Source of the DNA: Trichomonas vaginalis G3
Lineage: Eukaryota > Parabasalia > Trichomonadida > Trichomonadidae
Reading direction: 5' to 3'
Assembly: GCF_026262505.1 (NCBI RefSeq)
Contig: NC_067203.1
Location: 21,495,411 to 21,559,410, forward strand
Length of the DNA: 64,000 nt
The stretch's first letter is position 1. The number at the start of each line of letters is the position of its first letter. Shown piece after piece: positions 17,687 through 26,425 of this stretch. The notes beneath the pieces were generated by a model. The model was given only the letters and a program-made list of their open reading frames with translations. It ran no database searches and was not told the DNA's origin. Both the position numbers and the translations under genes were made by a program.

Positions 17687-18301
17687 TTACATGTATTTTT
17701 CAGCAACTTCGTCAAATACTTTTATAGCTTTGTCGATCTCATCTACTTCAAACGTTTCTTTACCTCTCGTGGGAGCACCATACATTTTCTCAAACTTTTC
17801 AAGTAGTTCTGTTTCAGCAGCTCTCATATCGTTAACAAACGCAACCTTAACTCTATTGACTATACTGTCATATCTTTGAGTTATATTAAATGTTCTTCCT
17901 ATCTTATATCTCTTTGTATTGAAGTCCTTCGGTTTCTGAACGATGTAAAGTAAGCCTTCACTGCAACGTTCCGTATCGAATGAACCATATGTTATGAAAT
18001 TATATCCAACAACTGGGTCAATCCAGAACAAAACTACTGGTATAAGACTTTTGTCTATAAGATATGCTCTTGTTCCATAGAATCTTACCGATATCATAAG
18101 CTCAGGATTTTTTGTCAAAATTTTCTGAGTTGAAGCATTTTTAACCCAGTCGTGTGCTTTCTTTCCTTCAGATAGTGTTAAAATGTCTGACAAAGAATAT
18201 TTTTTGTATTTCTTTGAGTATCTTACGTTTAAATCACCAATTCTAACCACTTTGGTGTCATTGTCTATCTTTTTAACTGTTTCAAACTCAGTGCTTGTCA
18301 T
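17687..18301 (-). CDS. KilA-N / T5orf172 (GIY-YIG-like) protein, 204 aa
   Basis: The N-terminal 90 residues are a shortened KilA-N region (AHDWVKNASTQKILTK). From residue about 118 the sequence LLYIVQKPKD...YKIGRT, then a YDSIVNRVKV segment and AAETELLEKF, matches the T5orf172/MUG113 domain of the GIY-YIG nuclease superfamily. KilA-N plus T5orf172 is a well-known pairing in phages and nucleocytoplasmic large DNA viruses. Unbroken and led by the shared KilA-N leader. DNA binding with nicking activity is plausible. Confidence 0.8.
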   Translation of the reverse strand: MTSTEFETVKKIDNDTKVVRIGDLNVRYSKKYKKYSLSDILTLSEGKKAHDWVKNASTQKILTKNPELMISVRFYGTRAYLIDKSLIPVVLFWIDPVVGYNFITYGSFDTERCSEGLLYIVQKPKDFNTKRYKIGRTFNITQRYDSIVNRVKVAFVNDMRAAETELLEKFEKMYGAPTRGKETFEVDEIDKAIKVFDEVAEKYM

Positions 18302-18330
18302 TTCCTGTTCTTACATACAAAATAAAAAAA
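18299..18330 (-). promoter_or_regulatory. conserved leader of KilA-N genes, copy 2
   Basis: Minus-strand TTTTGTATGTAAGAACAGGA precedes the ATG at 18301. Confidence 0.75.
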
Positions 18331-18449
18331 TAAAAAAAAAATAAAACTAACGCTGTTTTTTTATCTTGTATAAAAGATATGATTTCATAGAGTTTTTTTG
18401 ACGAAGTGTCAAAGTTCTCTTCGTCAAAAAAATACAGTTATATCATGAA

Positions 18450-19000
18450 ATTTGGTCATTTTTTCACGATTTTCATGAGTTTTAGGCGACCCCGGTTTTT
18501 TCCCTACTCGCATTTTTTTACGATTTTCATGAGTTTTAGGCGACTACGGTTTTTACAGGGGTCGCAAATTTTTACGATTTTCATGAGTTTTAGGCGACCA
18601 GGATTTTCCCCCTACTCGCAATTTTTCACGATTTTCATGAGTTTTTTTCACGATTTTCGTACGGAATCTCTATCCTCGGTTTTTCGAGGGTAGCATTTTT
18701 TCACGATTTTCATGAGTTTTTTTCACGATTTTCGTACGGAATCTCGACCCGCGGTTTTCCACCGGTCGCAAATTCTTGCGATTTTCGTACGGAATCTCGT
18801 TCCTCGGTTTTCCGAGGGTCGCAAACATATGAGGAAATTCATGAAATTTGGTCATTTTTTCATGATTTCAGGGATTTTTTTTACGAAGAGTAAAAGTTCA
18901 CTTCGTCAAAAAAATACAGTTATATCATGAAATTTGGTCATTTTTTCATGATTTCATAGAGTTTTATGCAAGGCCGAAAAAAGTCGGGGTAGCAAACATA
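18450..19000. repeat. minisatellite built from a piece of KilA-N coding sequence
   Basis: Irregular tandem units contain TTTTTACGATTTTCATGAGT followed by TTAGGCGACC and a GC-rich tract; six or more units are seen. The same word occurs in the KilA-N gene at about 17320-17370, where the minus strand encodes PKLYENRKNLP. The array therefore seems to be an amplified scrap of that gene. The wider stretch 18302-19030 holds no intact gene. Confidence 0.8.
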
Positions 19001-19033
19001 TGAGGAAATTCATGAAATTTGGTCATTTTACTC

Positions 19034-20220
19034 AGCAAAAATATATTTAGATCTAACCAGGTCCCTCGGTCAACTAACATTTTTTTGAAAATGGTGACAA
19101 CATGACATTTTGACAACAGTCCAGGAAATAGACTTCTTCGTATATGTTTTGTTGAGACTTCTTCGTCAATGAGCGTAAATCAGACAAAAATGAGTTTTGT
19201 GTGTTTTCTACGGTGGAGCCAAAAATGGCTCGACCTCAAAACAAGCATTTCGTGAAGAATATACCAACCGCCGGAATTCCGGCGGTTGCTTTTTATACAA
19301 AACATTGACGATGAAGTCTCAACAAAACAAGCATTTCGTGAAGAATATACCACCCCGCGGAATTCCGCGGGTTGCTTTTTATACAAAACATATACGATGA
19401 AGTCTCAACAAAACAAGCATTTCGTGAAGAATATACCACCCCGCGGAATTCCGGCGGGTGCTTTTTATACAAAACATTTACGAAGAAGTCTCAACAAAAC
19501 AAGCATTTCGTGAAGAATATACCACCCCGCGGAATTCCGGCGGGTGGTTTTTATACAAAACATATACGATGAAGTTTATTTCCTGTGTTGTTGTCAAAAT
19601 GTCATGTTGTCACACTTTTTCAGAGAAGTTCATTTGACCGAGGGACCTGGGGACCGAGGGACCTGGTTAGATCTAAAATATATTTTTGCCGAATTCAAGA
19701 GTTTTGTGTGTTTTCTACGGTGGAGCCAAAAATGGCTCGACCTCAAAACAAGCATTTCGTGAAGAATATACCACCCCGCGGAATTCCGGCGGTTGCTTTT
19801 TATACAAAACATATACGATGAAGTCTCAACAAAACAAGCATTTCGTGAAGAATATACCACCTGCCGGAATTCCGGCGGGTGCTTTTTATACAAAACATTG
19901 ACGATGAAGTCTTGACAAAACAAGCATTTCGTGAAGAATATACCACCCCGCGGAATTCCGGCGGGTGCTTTTTATACAAAACATTTACGAAGAAGTCTCA
20001 ACAAAACAAGCATTTCGTGAAGAATATACCACCCCGCGGAATTCCGGCGGGTGGTTTTTATACAAAACATATACGATGAAGTTTATTTCCTGTGTTGTTG
20101 TCAAAATGTCATGTTGTCACACTTTTTCAGAGAAGTTCGTTTAACCGAGTGACCGAGTGACCTGGTGACGTAGTGACACCTAAAAACCATCTAACCTAAA
20201 ATATATTTTTGCCGAATTCA
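19034..20220. repeat. two duplicated blocks of 86-bp palindrome arrays
   Basis: Each unit runs AAACAAGCATTTCGTGAAGA, ATATACCACC, a GAATTC-centred GC palindrome, then GCTTTTTATACAAAAC and a short spacer. Palindrome centres lie at 19274, 19360, 19446 and 19532, and in a second block at 19781, 19867, 19953 and 20039, exactly 86 bp apart within each block. Both blocks start with the same GGTGGAGCCAAAAATGGCTC lead-in, which is KilA-N coding sequence. Copies of a B/C-shared repeat flank them (19093-19130, 19577-19630, 20094-20139). No intact gene is present. Confidence 0.93.
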
Positions 20221-20240
20221 ATAAAAATAAAATGGTTCAT

Positions 20241-20903
20241 TTACTCACAATATTTTTGTACAAAACGACCCCAAACTTTTAACCTCTCTTCTGCAGCTTC
20301 TAATGAAACTTTAGCGAGTTCATATTCTCTAAATTCTCTCTTTAAATCTTCTTGTTCCCATTGGTCTAGTTCGTATGGAGAGTCTCTATAACCAGAACAT
20401 ATCTCATGTTCATGTTCTATTTGTTTTAAACGCATTTTTCTAACTTCTTGTTCGAACAAAGGTTTTGCATTCTCTACTGTATCTTCAAGTTCTTCTTCAT
20501 CTAATTTCTCATGAACTTTCTTGTCTATGGAGTCCAGAATTTTTCCAACTGCTATGCAATATTTTGGAGAAGCCCACATTGCTATATAGTTTACGAGTCT
20601 TGGGTCTACATACATTCCTCTAACCTGTTTGATTTCATCGGGAATTCCTGCATTAACATTGTATAAAAAGCAACCCGCGGAATTCCGCGGGTTGGTATAT
20701 TCTTCACAAAATGCCTTAAAATACTCTTCCCAGGACTTATTTTCCAACAACCTTCTAAAGTCTTTCCTAAACTGCTGACACATATTTGTTACATTTATAT
20801 AACCATCCTTGTCTCTACGTAAGACTTCAATACCGTTGTAAGTGCCTTTTGTGAATGTTTCGCCATTAGATTTGTTCGTGAACGTTTTTGCTTCGACTGT
20901 CAT
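20241..20903 (-). CDS. KilA-N protein with an in-frame palindromic element, 220 aa
   Basis: KilA-N core: DGYINVTNMCQQFRKDFRR, then VRGMYVDPRLVNYIAMWASP and KYCIAVGKILDSI. The C-terminal half is a charged helix (residues 120-215), as in the KilA-N gene of Maverick C (59034-59699), which is very similar in DNA. Between the two core halves, at about residues 70-85, lies EEYTNPRNSAGCFLYN, encoded by the GAATTC-centred palindrome at 20658-20712. The C-copy reads KQAFYELTKG there instead. The frame stays open through the insertion. Confidence 0.85.
   Translation of the reverse strand: MTVEAKTFTNKSNGETFTKGTYNGIEVLRRDKDGYINVTNMCQQFRKDFRRLLENKSWEEYFKAFCEEYTNPRNSAGCFLYNVNAGIPDEIKQVRGMYVDPRLVNYIAMWASPKYCIAVGKILDSIDKKVHEKLDEEELEDTVENAKPLFEQEVRKMRLKQIEHEHEICSGYRDSPYELDQWEQEDLKREFREYELAKVSLEAAEERLKVWGRFVQKYCE
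20658..20712 (-). repeat. palindromic element inside KilA-N coding sequence
   Basis: Core CCCGCGGAATTCCGCGGG flanked by AAAAAGCA on one side and GGTATATTCTTC on the other. It is the same element as in the 86-bp arrays, in the opposite orientation, and contributes about 16 in-frame codons. Confidence 0.9.
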
Positions 20904-20930
20904 ATCTGTTCTTACAATAAAAATAAAAAA
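20901..20930 (-). promoter_or_regulatory. conserved leader of KilA-N genes, copy 3
   Basis: Minus-strand TTGTAAGAACAGATATG, a slightly shortened form of the leader at 17596 and 18299. Confidence 0.65.
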
Positions 20931-21059
20931 TATTTTTTGGTGGGACGTCGGACATTCGTTTGTGGCTTAACCGTCGGACATTCGTTTGTGGCTTAACCGT
21001 CGGACCACAACGATAAAAATCTCATTTTAACTCACTTTTTCTATCTTAAGGAAATTCAT

Positions 21060-21170
21060 GAAAATTCACCTGTTGAATTTTGTATAAAAAGCACCCCGCG
21101 GAATTCCGCGGGGTGGTATATTCTTCACAAAATGCTTGTTTTGAGGTCGAGCCATTTTTGGTTCCACCTA
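21060..21170 (-). pseudogene. orphan KilA-N fragment containing the palindromic element
   Basis: Minus strand reads KNGSTSKQAFCEEYT, the palindrome-encoded part PRNSAGCFLYK, then stops resembling the gene. It keeps both the flanking KilA-N codons and the GAATTC palindrome (centre about 21102), so it looks like a solitary copy of the unit that seeded the arrays. The stretch 20931-21060 holds two short GTCGGACATTCGTTTGTGGC repeats and nothing else recognisable. Confidence 0.75.
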
Positions 21171-21181
21171 AAATATATTTT

Positions 21182-22042
21182 TCAATACTTTTTCAGCACT
21201 TTTCCGTAGTTGTATATGAAAGACAATTCGAGATAAAAGTCATAGTATAATGGTATTATATGCTGCACACCGTTTGTTGTGAACCAAACTTGAAAGTCAG
21301 AGAAACTGTTACTAGGTGGTTCGTAGAATTTAGAAGCAAAGTCATAAAAGTCCTTACCGATACACAGAAAACTGTTGTTGCTTGAACTGAAACTTGCATG
21401 ACACATGACATTTTGAGGGTCAAACACGTTTCTATAAACTGTCAAATCTGCTGGTGGAGTATAAATTTAAATGGACCATCTGGTGGTAATGGTTCGTTCT
21501 GGTTTAGTAACCGAAGAAATTGTGCCCAAGAACGTTTGTCTACTCCCCAATATAAAAACTCTGTATCTCTTGGAGGGTTAATTTCAATCTTTTGAAATGA
21601 AACTGTGGAGTTCATCTTGTCGTATTCTAGCTTCAGATAGTATGTTCCATTTAGTAAAGAGTGGTATTTTTTCTTGAAATTCCCAGTAGTATTTGTTTAT
21701 TTGAGTTTGAAAGTCATTTAGAGTTTTTTCAAGACTTTCGTCTGAACGAATTGTAAAGATTTTCATTTCGTCAAATTTTTCTATTAGACCATCAGAACCT
21801 TTATACTGACCGTGAAAATATACTGCGAACATAAACGCGTTAGTTCTATTTGAAAACAAAACTCTTCTAAATCCTATTGCCTTTGCATCTGAAGGACTTT
21901 GAAGCCAACGAATTGGATAGTCAAACCTGTAAGATCGGGATGAAATTTCTTCATCTGAAATATTTCTACCAGCATTTGTAAAGATATAGTCTAACGGTTT
22001 TGTATCTGCTACTTTTGTTCTTTGTTTTTCAACCTGAAGCAT
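21182..22042 (-). pseudogene. broken Maverick gene, paralogue of 27722-28562
   Basis: Starts MLQVEKQRTKVADTKPLDYI at 22042 and ends near SFIYNYGKVLKKY. Shared landmarks with the copy at 27722 are TKPLDxxFTN, YRFDYPxRWL, CHASFSS...NSFLC and LELSFIYNY. One to two breaks. No known domain is recognised; two copies in opposite orientation within one Maverick point to internal duplication. Confidence 0.65.
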
Positions 22043-22097
22043 TTAATATATGTAAAAATATACTGTTTTAAAAACGTTTTTATTTCATGCAATGTTT

Positions 22098-24251
22098 TTA
22101 TTTCATGCAATGTTTTATTTCTGTGCCGTCTTCAAGTATACCCCAGTACTTACGCTTGGAGAGGACATGAACTTCGGAAAATACCTTGTCTAGCTTAAAA
22201 AAGCCCATCTTTTCACCGACCATTCCCATTTCAATGAGTTTGTTATAGCCTTCCTCGTTCGTCATGAGTGCATCGATGTTCTCATAGTATACCTTCACTT
22301 TCGATTTGACCTCGGAGAAGAATTTGTTGTAGTTGTCAAGGACTGCCTTTGCGAACTGAGGATAAGACCAATGTTCGACAATAGGTTTTACTGTGGTTAC
22401 TAAGCCATTTTGACCTTCGGTGAACTCGTATTTCAAAACAAAAGGAGAAAACCTTTCAACAAAGTTGTCGACCTTCTCATAGTGTTTACTCTTCATCTTT
22501 TGAGGTTTCTTAATGGAATACCCCCATGTCGAATTCATAAGCAATTTGAGTGTCATTGCAAGTTTGGGGTTTGAAGCTTTCCTAATATCATATAGTTGTT
22601 GTATGACTTTTCCAACTGTATAGTTCTTTCCCGGGAACTCACCTTTTTCGTTTGGAATTCCAGTCGGAATATATTGGACAAACCTCATGTACGCAGCGTT
22701 AAGGTCGACATAGTATATTTTTTCATATGAGTCGAACTTGTCGCAACCAATCGGCCCAGTTCGTGGAAATTCAAGTGAGTCTCTTATCTTTTGAGAAACT
22801 TCTCCTGTTATCTCATAAACATCGTCAAAGCAACCTGTTTCATATAAAACCTTCTGACCTAACTCTGATGCTCTCCAATACAATTTGACGTCGATTGGAT
22901 GTCTCAATGGAAGTTTGTTTATAGCATCTTGAAGTTCTTGCAACCTCATTGGAAGTTCTTCTGGTTCAGGTTGGTATCCGAACAATCCAACTCCTTTTGG
23001 AACTGTGTACTTCTTTTGTGCTATAACTTTGTCTGGAACAACTTTTGGTCTTGCTAACAATGAAAAGTTTGTTTCGTCTTTTGGTACAAAAGTTTCTGTC
23101 AGCTTGTCATCTGGAATTGGTTCCAACAAACCTTTCTCGAAAAGAATGTTAACAGCTCTGACAATGTTGCACTTGCCTTTTCCGAACAATGGGTTTGTAA
23201 GACTTTCGTTCAACATGAAGTGGTTGTGGACAAGTACAATCTTCAACCATGGCAATTTGAAGTCAACAACATAGTCGTCATGTGAAGAACCTTTCTCAGT
23301 CGGAATGTTGACTCGGATATTCACATTTGCCAACGGTGCAATTTTTGTCAATTGACTTCTGAGAATGTACCTTGTCTTCACACATGACTCAAGATACTTC
23401 ATTTTCTCATCTGTAACAAGACCAGAGTTCCTGAGACATGTGAGAATACAAGGTTCATTGACAATTGTTTCAATGGAATTGTAAATTCCATACCTTGTCA
23501 GGTTAATGTCAGACTTATTTCTGAACGGGAAATACCCAGCATGTTGTCTGACTGCTTGAGGGTTAGGTTGTAACCATTCGAACTTCACGCTTGCAATTCC
23601 TTCAATTGCATTCAAAATATCTGAGTCGGAGTCAAACATTTGTTCTCTCTTTGTAGTCTTGAAAGCGTCAAGAAGTTGTGCGGCTGTTGTGACATTGCCA
23701 TGTGCATAGTAAATATGACCATCCAAATCTTTTACGGTTAGTCTGAGATTGTGTCCTTTCTTATTTCCGTCTTGAATTGCAGCAAGTACTCCCATGAAGC
23801 CTTCTTTGTTCTTTCCTTCGTCAAAGTTTACTGTAAAGGTTCGGCCAGAAGTAATTTTACTTCTAACTTCACGGTACTTCTCATATGCATATCTTGTTCT
23901 TTCCATTGGAGCATGTGCGTCTTCACCTTTTCCTTTTTTCCGTCTCAAAGGATGCAATTGTTCGTCATGTTTCCAGTAGAATCTGGCAAAGCCGTCGTGT
24001 CCTTCAACCTGTGGCTCACTAACATTGAAAGGCATGTTCATAAGACGCTCTTCTTCTAACCTCTCTAATCTGTTTGGATAATTTGCGCGTGCTGTTTCTA
24101 GGTCCATTTCGTAGGTCAGACCAGCCAGTTTGTCATAGACTTTTATGGGTCTTCCCTTCCTATATTTAAACTTCTTCGAAACTTTCCAACCATATCTTTC
24201 TAACTCTGCTTTTATTCTAGCAGACCTTCTATCCATTCTATATGGGGGCAT
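22098..24251 (-). CDS. DNA polymerase B (Maverick pPolB type), 717 aa
   Basis: Start set at the ATG at 24251 (MPPYRMDRRSARIKAEL), preceded by the A/T-rich start context; a longer frame adds only 24 unlikely residues. The palm region is recognisable: IYYVDLNAAYMRF (motif A), KLAMTLKLLMNSTWGY (motif B) and a YYENID segment near motif C, then GEKMGFFKLD. I do not see convincing exonuclease motifs in the first 350 residues. Polintons copy themselves with a protein-primed family B polymerase, and this is its likely counterpart. It is much diverged from the polymerase of Maverick C. Confidence 0.8.
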   Translation of the reverse strand: MPPYRMDRRSARIKAELERYGWKVSKKFKYRKGRPIKVYDKLAGLTYEMDLETARANYPNRLERLEEERLMNMPFNVSEPQVEGHDGFARFYWKHDEQLHPLRRKKGKGEDAHAPMERTRYAYEKYREVRSKITSGRTFTVNFDEGKNKEGFMGVLAAIQDGNKKGHNLRLTVKDLDGHIYYAHGNVTTAAQLLDAFKTTKREQMFDSDSDILNAIEGIASVKFEWLQPNPQAVRQHAGYFPFRNKSDINLTRYGIYNSIETIVNEPCILTCLRNSGLVTDEKMKYLESCVKTRYILRSQLTKIAPLANVNIRVNIPTEKGSSHDDYVVDFKLPWLKIVLVHNHFMLNESLTNPLFGKGKCNIVRAVNILFEKGLLEPIPDDKLTETFVPKDETNFSLLARPKVVPDKVIAQKKYTVPKGVGLFGYQPEPEELPMRLQELQDAINKLPLRHPIDVKLYWRASELGQKVLYETGCFDDVYEITGEVSQKIRDSLEFPRTGPIGCDKFDSYEKIYYVDLNAAYMRFVQYIPTGIPNEKGEFPGKNYTVGKVIQQLYDIRKASNPKLAMTLKLLMNSTWGYSIKKPQKMKSKHYEKVDNFVERFSPFVLKYEFTEGQNGLVTTVKPIVEHWSYPQFAKAVLDNYNKFFSEVKSKVKVYYENIDALMTNEEGYNKLIEMGMVGEKMGFFKLDKVFSEVHVLSKRKYWGILEDGTEIKHCMK

Positions 24252-24280
24252 TTTTATAAAAATAAAAAAATGTTTTCTCT

Positions 24281-24505
24281 TTACTTTACATAACCACCGG
24301 CTACCATAAGTCTTTGACGCCAACCCATACCAGCTAATGAAGGTTGACTTGGTTTAGTCTCCAAACTAAACTTTGGTTTTGGTTTATCTTCAGTTTTTGG
24401 TTTTTCTTCTTCTATTGGTTTTTCGTCACTTTTCGGTTCATCTGACTTTACCTCACTTGCTGGTTCAGTTGTGTCGTCAACATCTTCATAAATGTCATAT
24501 GCCAT
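24281..24505 (-). CDS. small acidic Maverick protein, 74 aa
   Basis: Start set at the ATG at 24505 (MAYDIYEDVDDTTEP). A Glu/Lys/Pro-rich middle and the compact end GMGWRQRLMVAGGYVK. It overlaps the upstream gene by 11 bases. No family recognised; size and charge suit a small virion or scaffold peptide. Confidence 0.6.
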   Translation of the reverse strand: MAYDIYEDVDDTTEPASEVKSDEPKSDEKPIEEEKPKTEDKPKPKFSLETKPSQPSLAGMGWRQRLMVAGGYVK

Positions 24506-24779
24506 TTGTTTCTGTTTTCCTTTCAACTTTTTGTGTTTGTTTGTAAAGTTTAGAATATTTCGACTCTAAGTCAATGAGATGTTCTATAATGAACTGTTGG
24601 TCAGTGAAGTAAACTTTTCCATCTGTTGTCTCTTTAGTTCCTTCAGACTTCAATATTTTATTTGTGAGAGTCTGTTTCTTTTTTGAGATACTAGCCGTTC
24701 CATTTTTATGAAAAGTGACTTTGTAGTTAGGGTTTGTATTTCCAGACCTGCACTTTCTATTATTGAATTTTCTCTTCAT
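24495..24779 (-). CDS. small basic Maverick protein, 94 aa
   Basis: Begins MKRKFNNRKCRSGNTNPNYK, strongly basic, with a helical C-terminal half (IIEHLIDLESKYSKLYKQTQ). Its ATG overlaps the stop of the tiny upstream frame by ATGA. Function unknown. Confidence 0.6.
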   Translation of the reverse strand: MKRKFNNRKCRSGNTNPNYKVTFHKNGTASISKKKQTLTNKILKSEGTKETTDGKVYFTDQQFIIEHLIDLESKYSKLYKQTQKVERKTETNGI

Positions 24780-24865
24780 CTGTAAGTTCTTTGACAGGTT
24801 TTGACAATGGTTCTGAACTTTTTGTTTGTGGTGTCAAATCTAACCGTTTCAACTTCTTCGGTCAT
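24776..24865 (-). CDS. possible 29-aa peptide upstream of the 94-aa gene
   Basis: MTEEVETVRFDTTNKKFRTI and nine more residues. It ends in an ATGA overlap with the next gene. It is preceded by TTTTTTACTGAGATGAA, a leader repeated before the frame starting near 25036. Confidence 0.3.
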   Translation of the reverse strand: MTEEVETVRFDTTNKKFRTIVKTCQRTYR

Positions 24866-24889
24866 TTCATCTCAGTAAAAAATTTTAGT

Positions 24890-25036
24890 TTGGTTTGTTT
24901 TCACTGGTTGTTGAGGTTTTTTAAGTCGTCTAAAACTTCCTGAGGTATAGGAAGAACTTGACAAACACGTGGTTGTGTAACTGCTGGAAGCCGACAAATC
25001 CATCTTGAACCATTTGTCTCAATGCTGTATTGTTCA
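24890..25036 (-). pseudogene. tiny broken Maverick gene
   Basis: Starts MNNTALRQMVQDGF behind the same CTGAGATGAA leader as the 29-aa frame. About one break. Function unknown. Confidence 0.3.
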
Positions 25037-25056
25037 TTTCATCTCAGTAAAAAATT

Positions 25057-25458
25057 TTACATTCCCCACGTTTGAGGCGGTTGAGGTTGGTTGTTGTTTA
25101 CCCACTGTTGTGCATGGTTATATCCTCTGTTAAAGAATCTTTCACCTTGGTCCATATAGTGCCCTGCTTGGTTATAGTAGTCATTTGCTTTGTTATAGTA
25201 GTTTCCTGCTTGTCTTCCTACATTGTCCATCCATCCTTGAACTTTTCCTCTTGTTTCAGGATTTGGAATAAGATTTGCTGCATCTCGTGCTACCTCCCAA
25301 CCTTTCTGTACAGTTTGTATAATAGGTTGTGCTTTCTCTTTCAGTATACCTAATGTACTCAAAATCTTCCTTCCAATTCCAAATGCACCTCTGGCTAGTG
25401 TTCCACTGCGGGTAAAAATCTAGATGCGACTCCTGCTAATGCGCCAAATAAACCCATT
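25057..25458 (-). pseudogene. amphipathic Gly/Asn-rich virion-like protein, broken
   Basis: The start region near 25458 reads MGLFGALAGVASRF, a hydrophobic Gly/Ala-rich helix. The open downstream part has KEKAQPIIQTVQKGWEVARD and a run of YYNKANDYYNQAGHYMDQG repeats. About two breaks. It recalls small capsid-associated, membrane-active proteins of adenovirus-like particles; that link is inference. Confidence 0.5.
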
Positions 25459-25473
25459 TCTTATGGGTTAAAA

Positions 25474-26383
25474 ATGACGAATTCAAACAAGGACCCGTAT
25501 GTTTCTAAGGCAACAAAGAAAGCACTCATGGTAAAAATCTTTAGTTCAACACCAAATGCTTGGTTTATGGATATCTTGGAAAACATTCCGAGGTATAGAG
25601 AAGATGGACCACCATACTGGCTAATATTTGTCGGTCAAAACACAAGATACTGTGAAGCCATACATTATGGTCCAAAAATATTTTAGATGTGAAAACTGCT
25701 TTGACAATCTTCGTTGACAAATACCATCCAACAAAACTGACATCTGACTGTGAAAGTTCTTTCAAATCAGACGATATTAAAAACTATCTGCGTTCAAAAA
25801 ATGTAAACCAATATTTCATTGTCGACCAAAACCATTCTGCTCTTGTGTCATTGACAGTTGTATAAAAATCTTAAGAGACTTAAACCAACCACAAGGTGGT
25901 GAAGCAAATGAAATGTCATATGACGACAAGTATAGACACTTCTCCATGGCAAAGATGAGACAAGTTTTAAATATTTACAATAGCCGTAAACAAAAAGGTT
26001 TGGGAAACCACTCCCCCGAAGAAATGAAAAACAACCCTGACTTAGAGAAAGACTATATATTTAATAGTTTAGTCAAAAGAGACAAACAAGAAAGAATGCC
26101 AGGCTTCAAACTTAAGAAAGGTGACAAAGTAAAAATAGAAATACCTAAACGCGACCCATATGAAAATACTATTGACTATGACAACAATGGGAACTCGACA
26201 GGTACTCACGTTCGTGTTCGTAAAAATAGAAGAAAGTATACAAGAGAATATTATGAAGTTTTAGGCAAACATGGCAAAATGTACAGACTGCAAGCAGAAG
26301 ATAAAACTACTATTGTCAGACCTCGTTTCAAACTTGTCAAAGTTCAAGGTGGTATACTTTCAAAGACAGTTCTAACAAATTAA
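25474..26383 (+). pseudogene. Maverick B integrase (retroviral-type), broken
   Basis: Pieces of an rve-type integrase: SSTPNAWFMDILENIPRY with PYWLIFVGQNTRYCEAI for the first strand and acid, VKKRDKQE-type linker sequence, and a basic C-terminal KLKKGDKVKIEIPKRD region typical of the SH3-like tail. About four breaks. An unbroken relative is encoded by Maverick C at 60449-61969. Integrase inserts the element and generates the 6-bp duplication. Confidence 0.72.
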
Positions 26384-26425
26384 GACAACTCCTGACGAAT
26401 ATGCTAAAGAAGTTGAAAATGACGA

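Noticed and set aside
19180-20079. Many open frames of 60-97 codons on both strands
   Set aside because: By-products of the 86-bp palindrome arrays; they are copies of the same KilA-N scrap.
18450-20220. CRISPR array
   Set aside because: Spacers are as repeated as the repeats, units contain gene scraps, no Cas genes are near, and the genome is eukaryotic.
23005-24059. Plus-strand frames of 89 and 102 codons
   Set aside because: They lie opposite the polymerase gene and have shadow composition.
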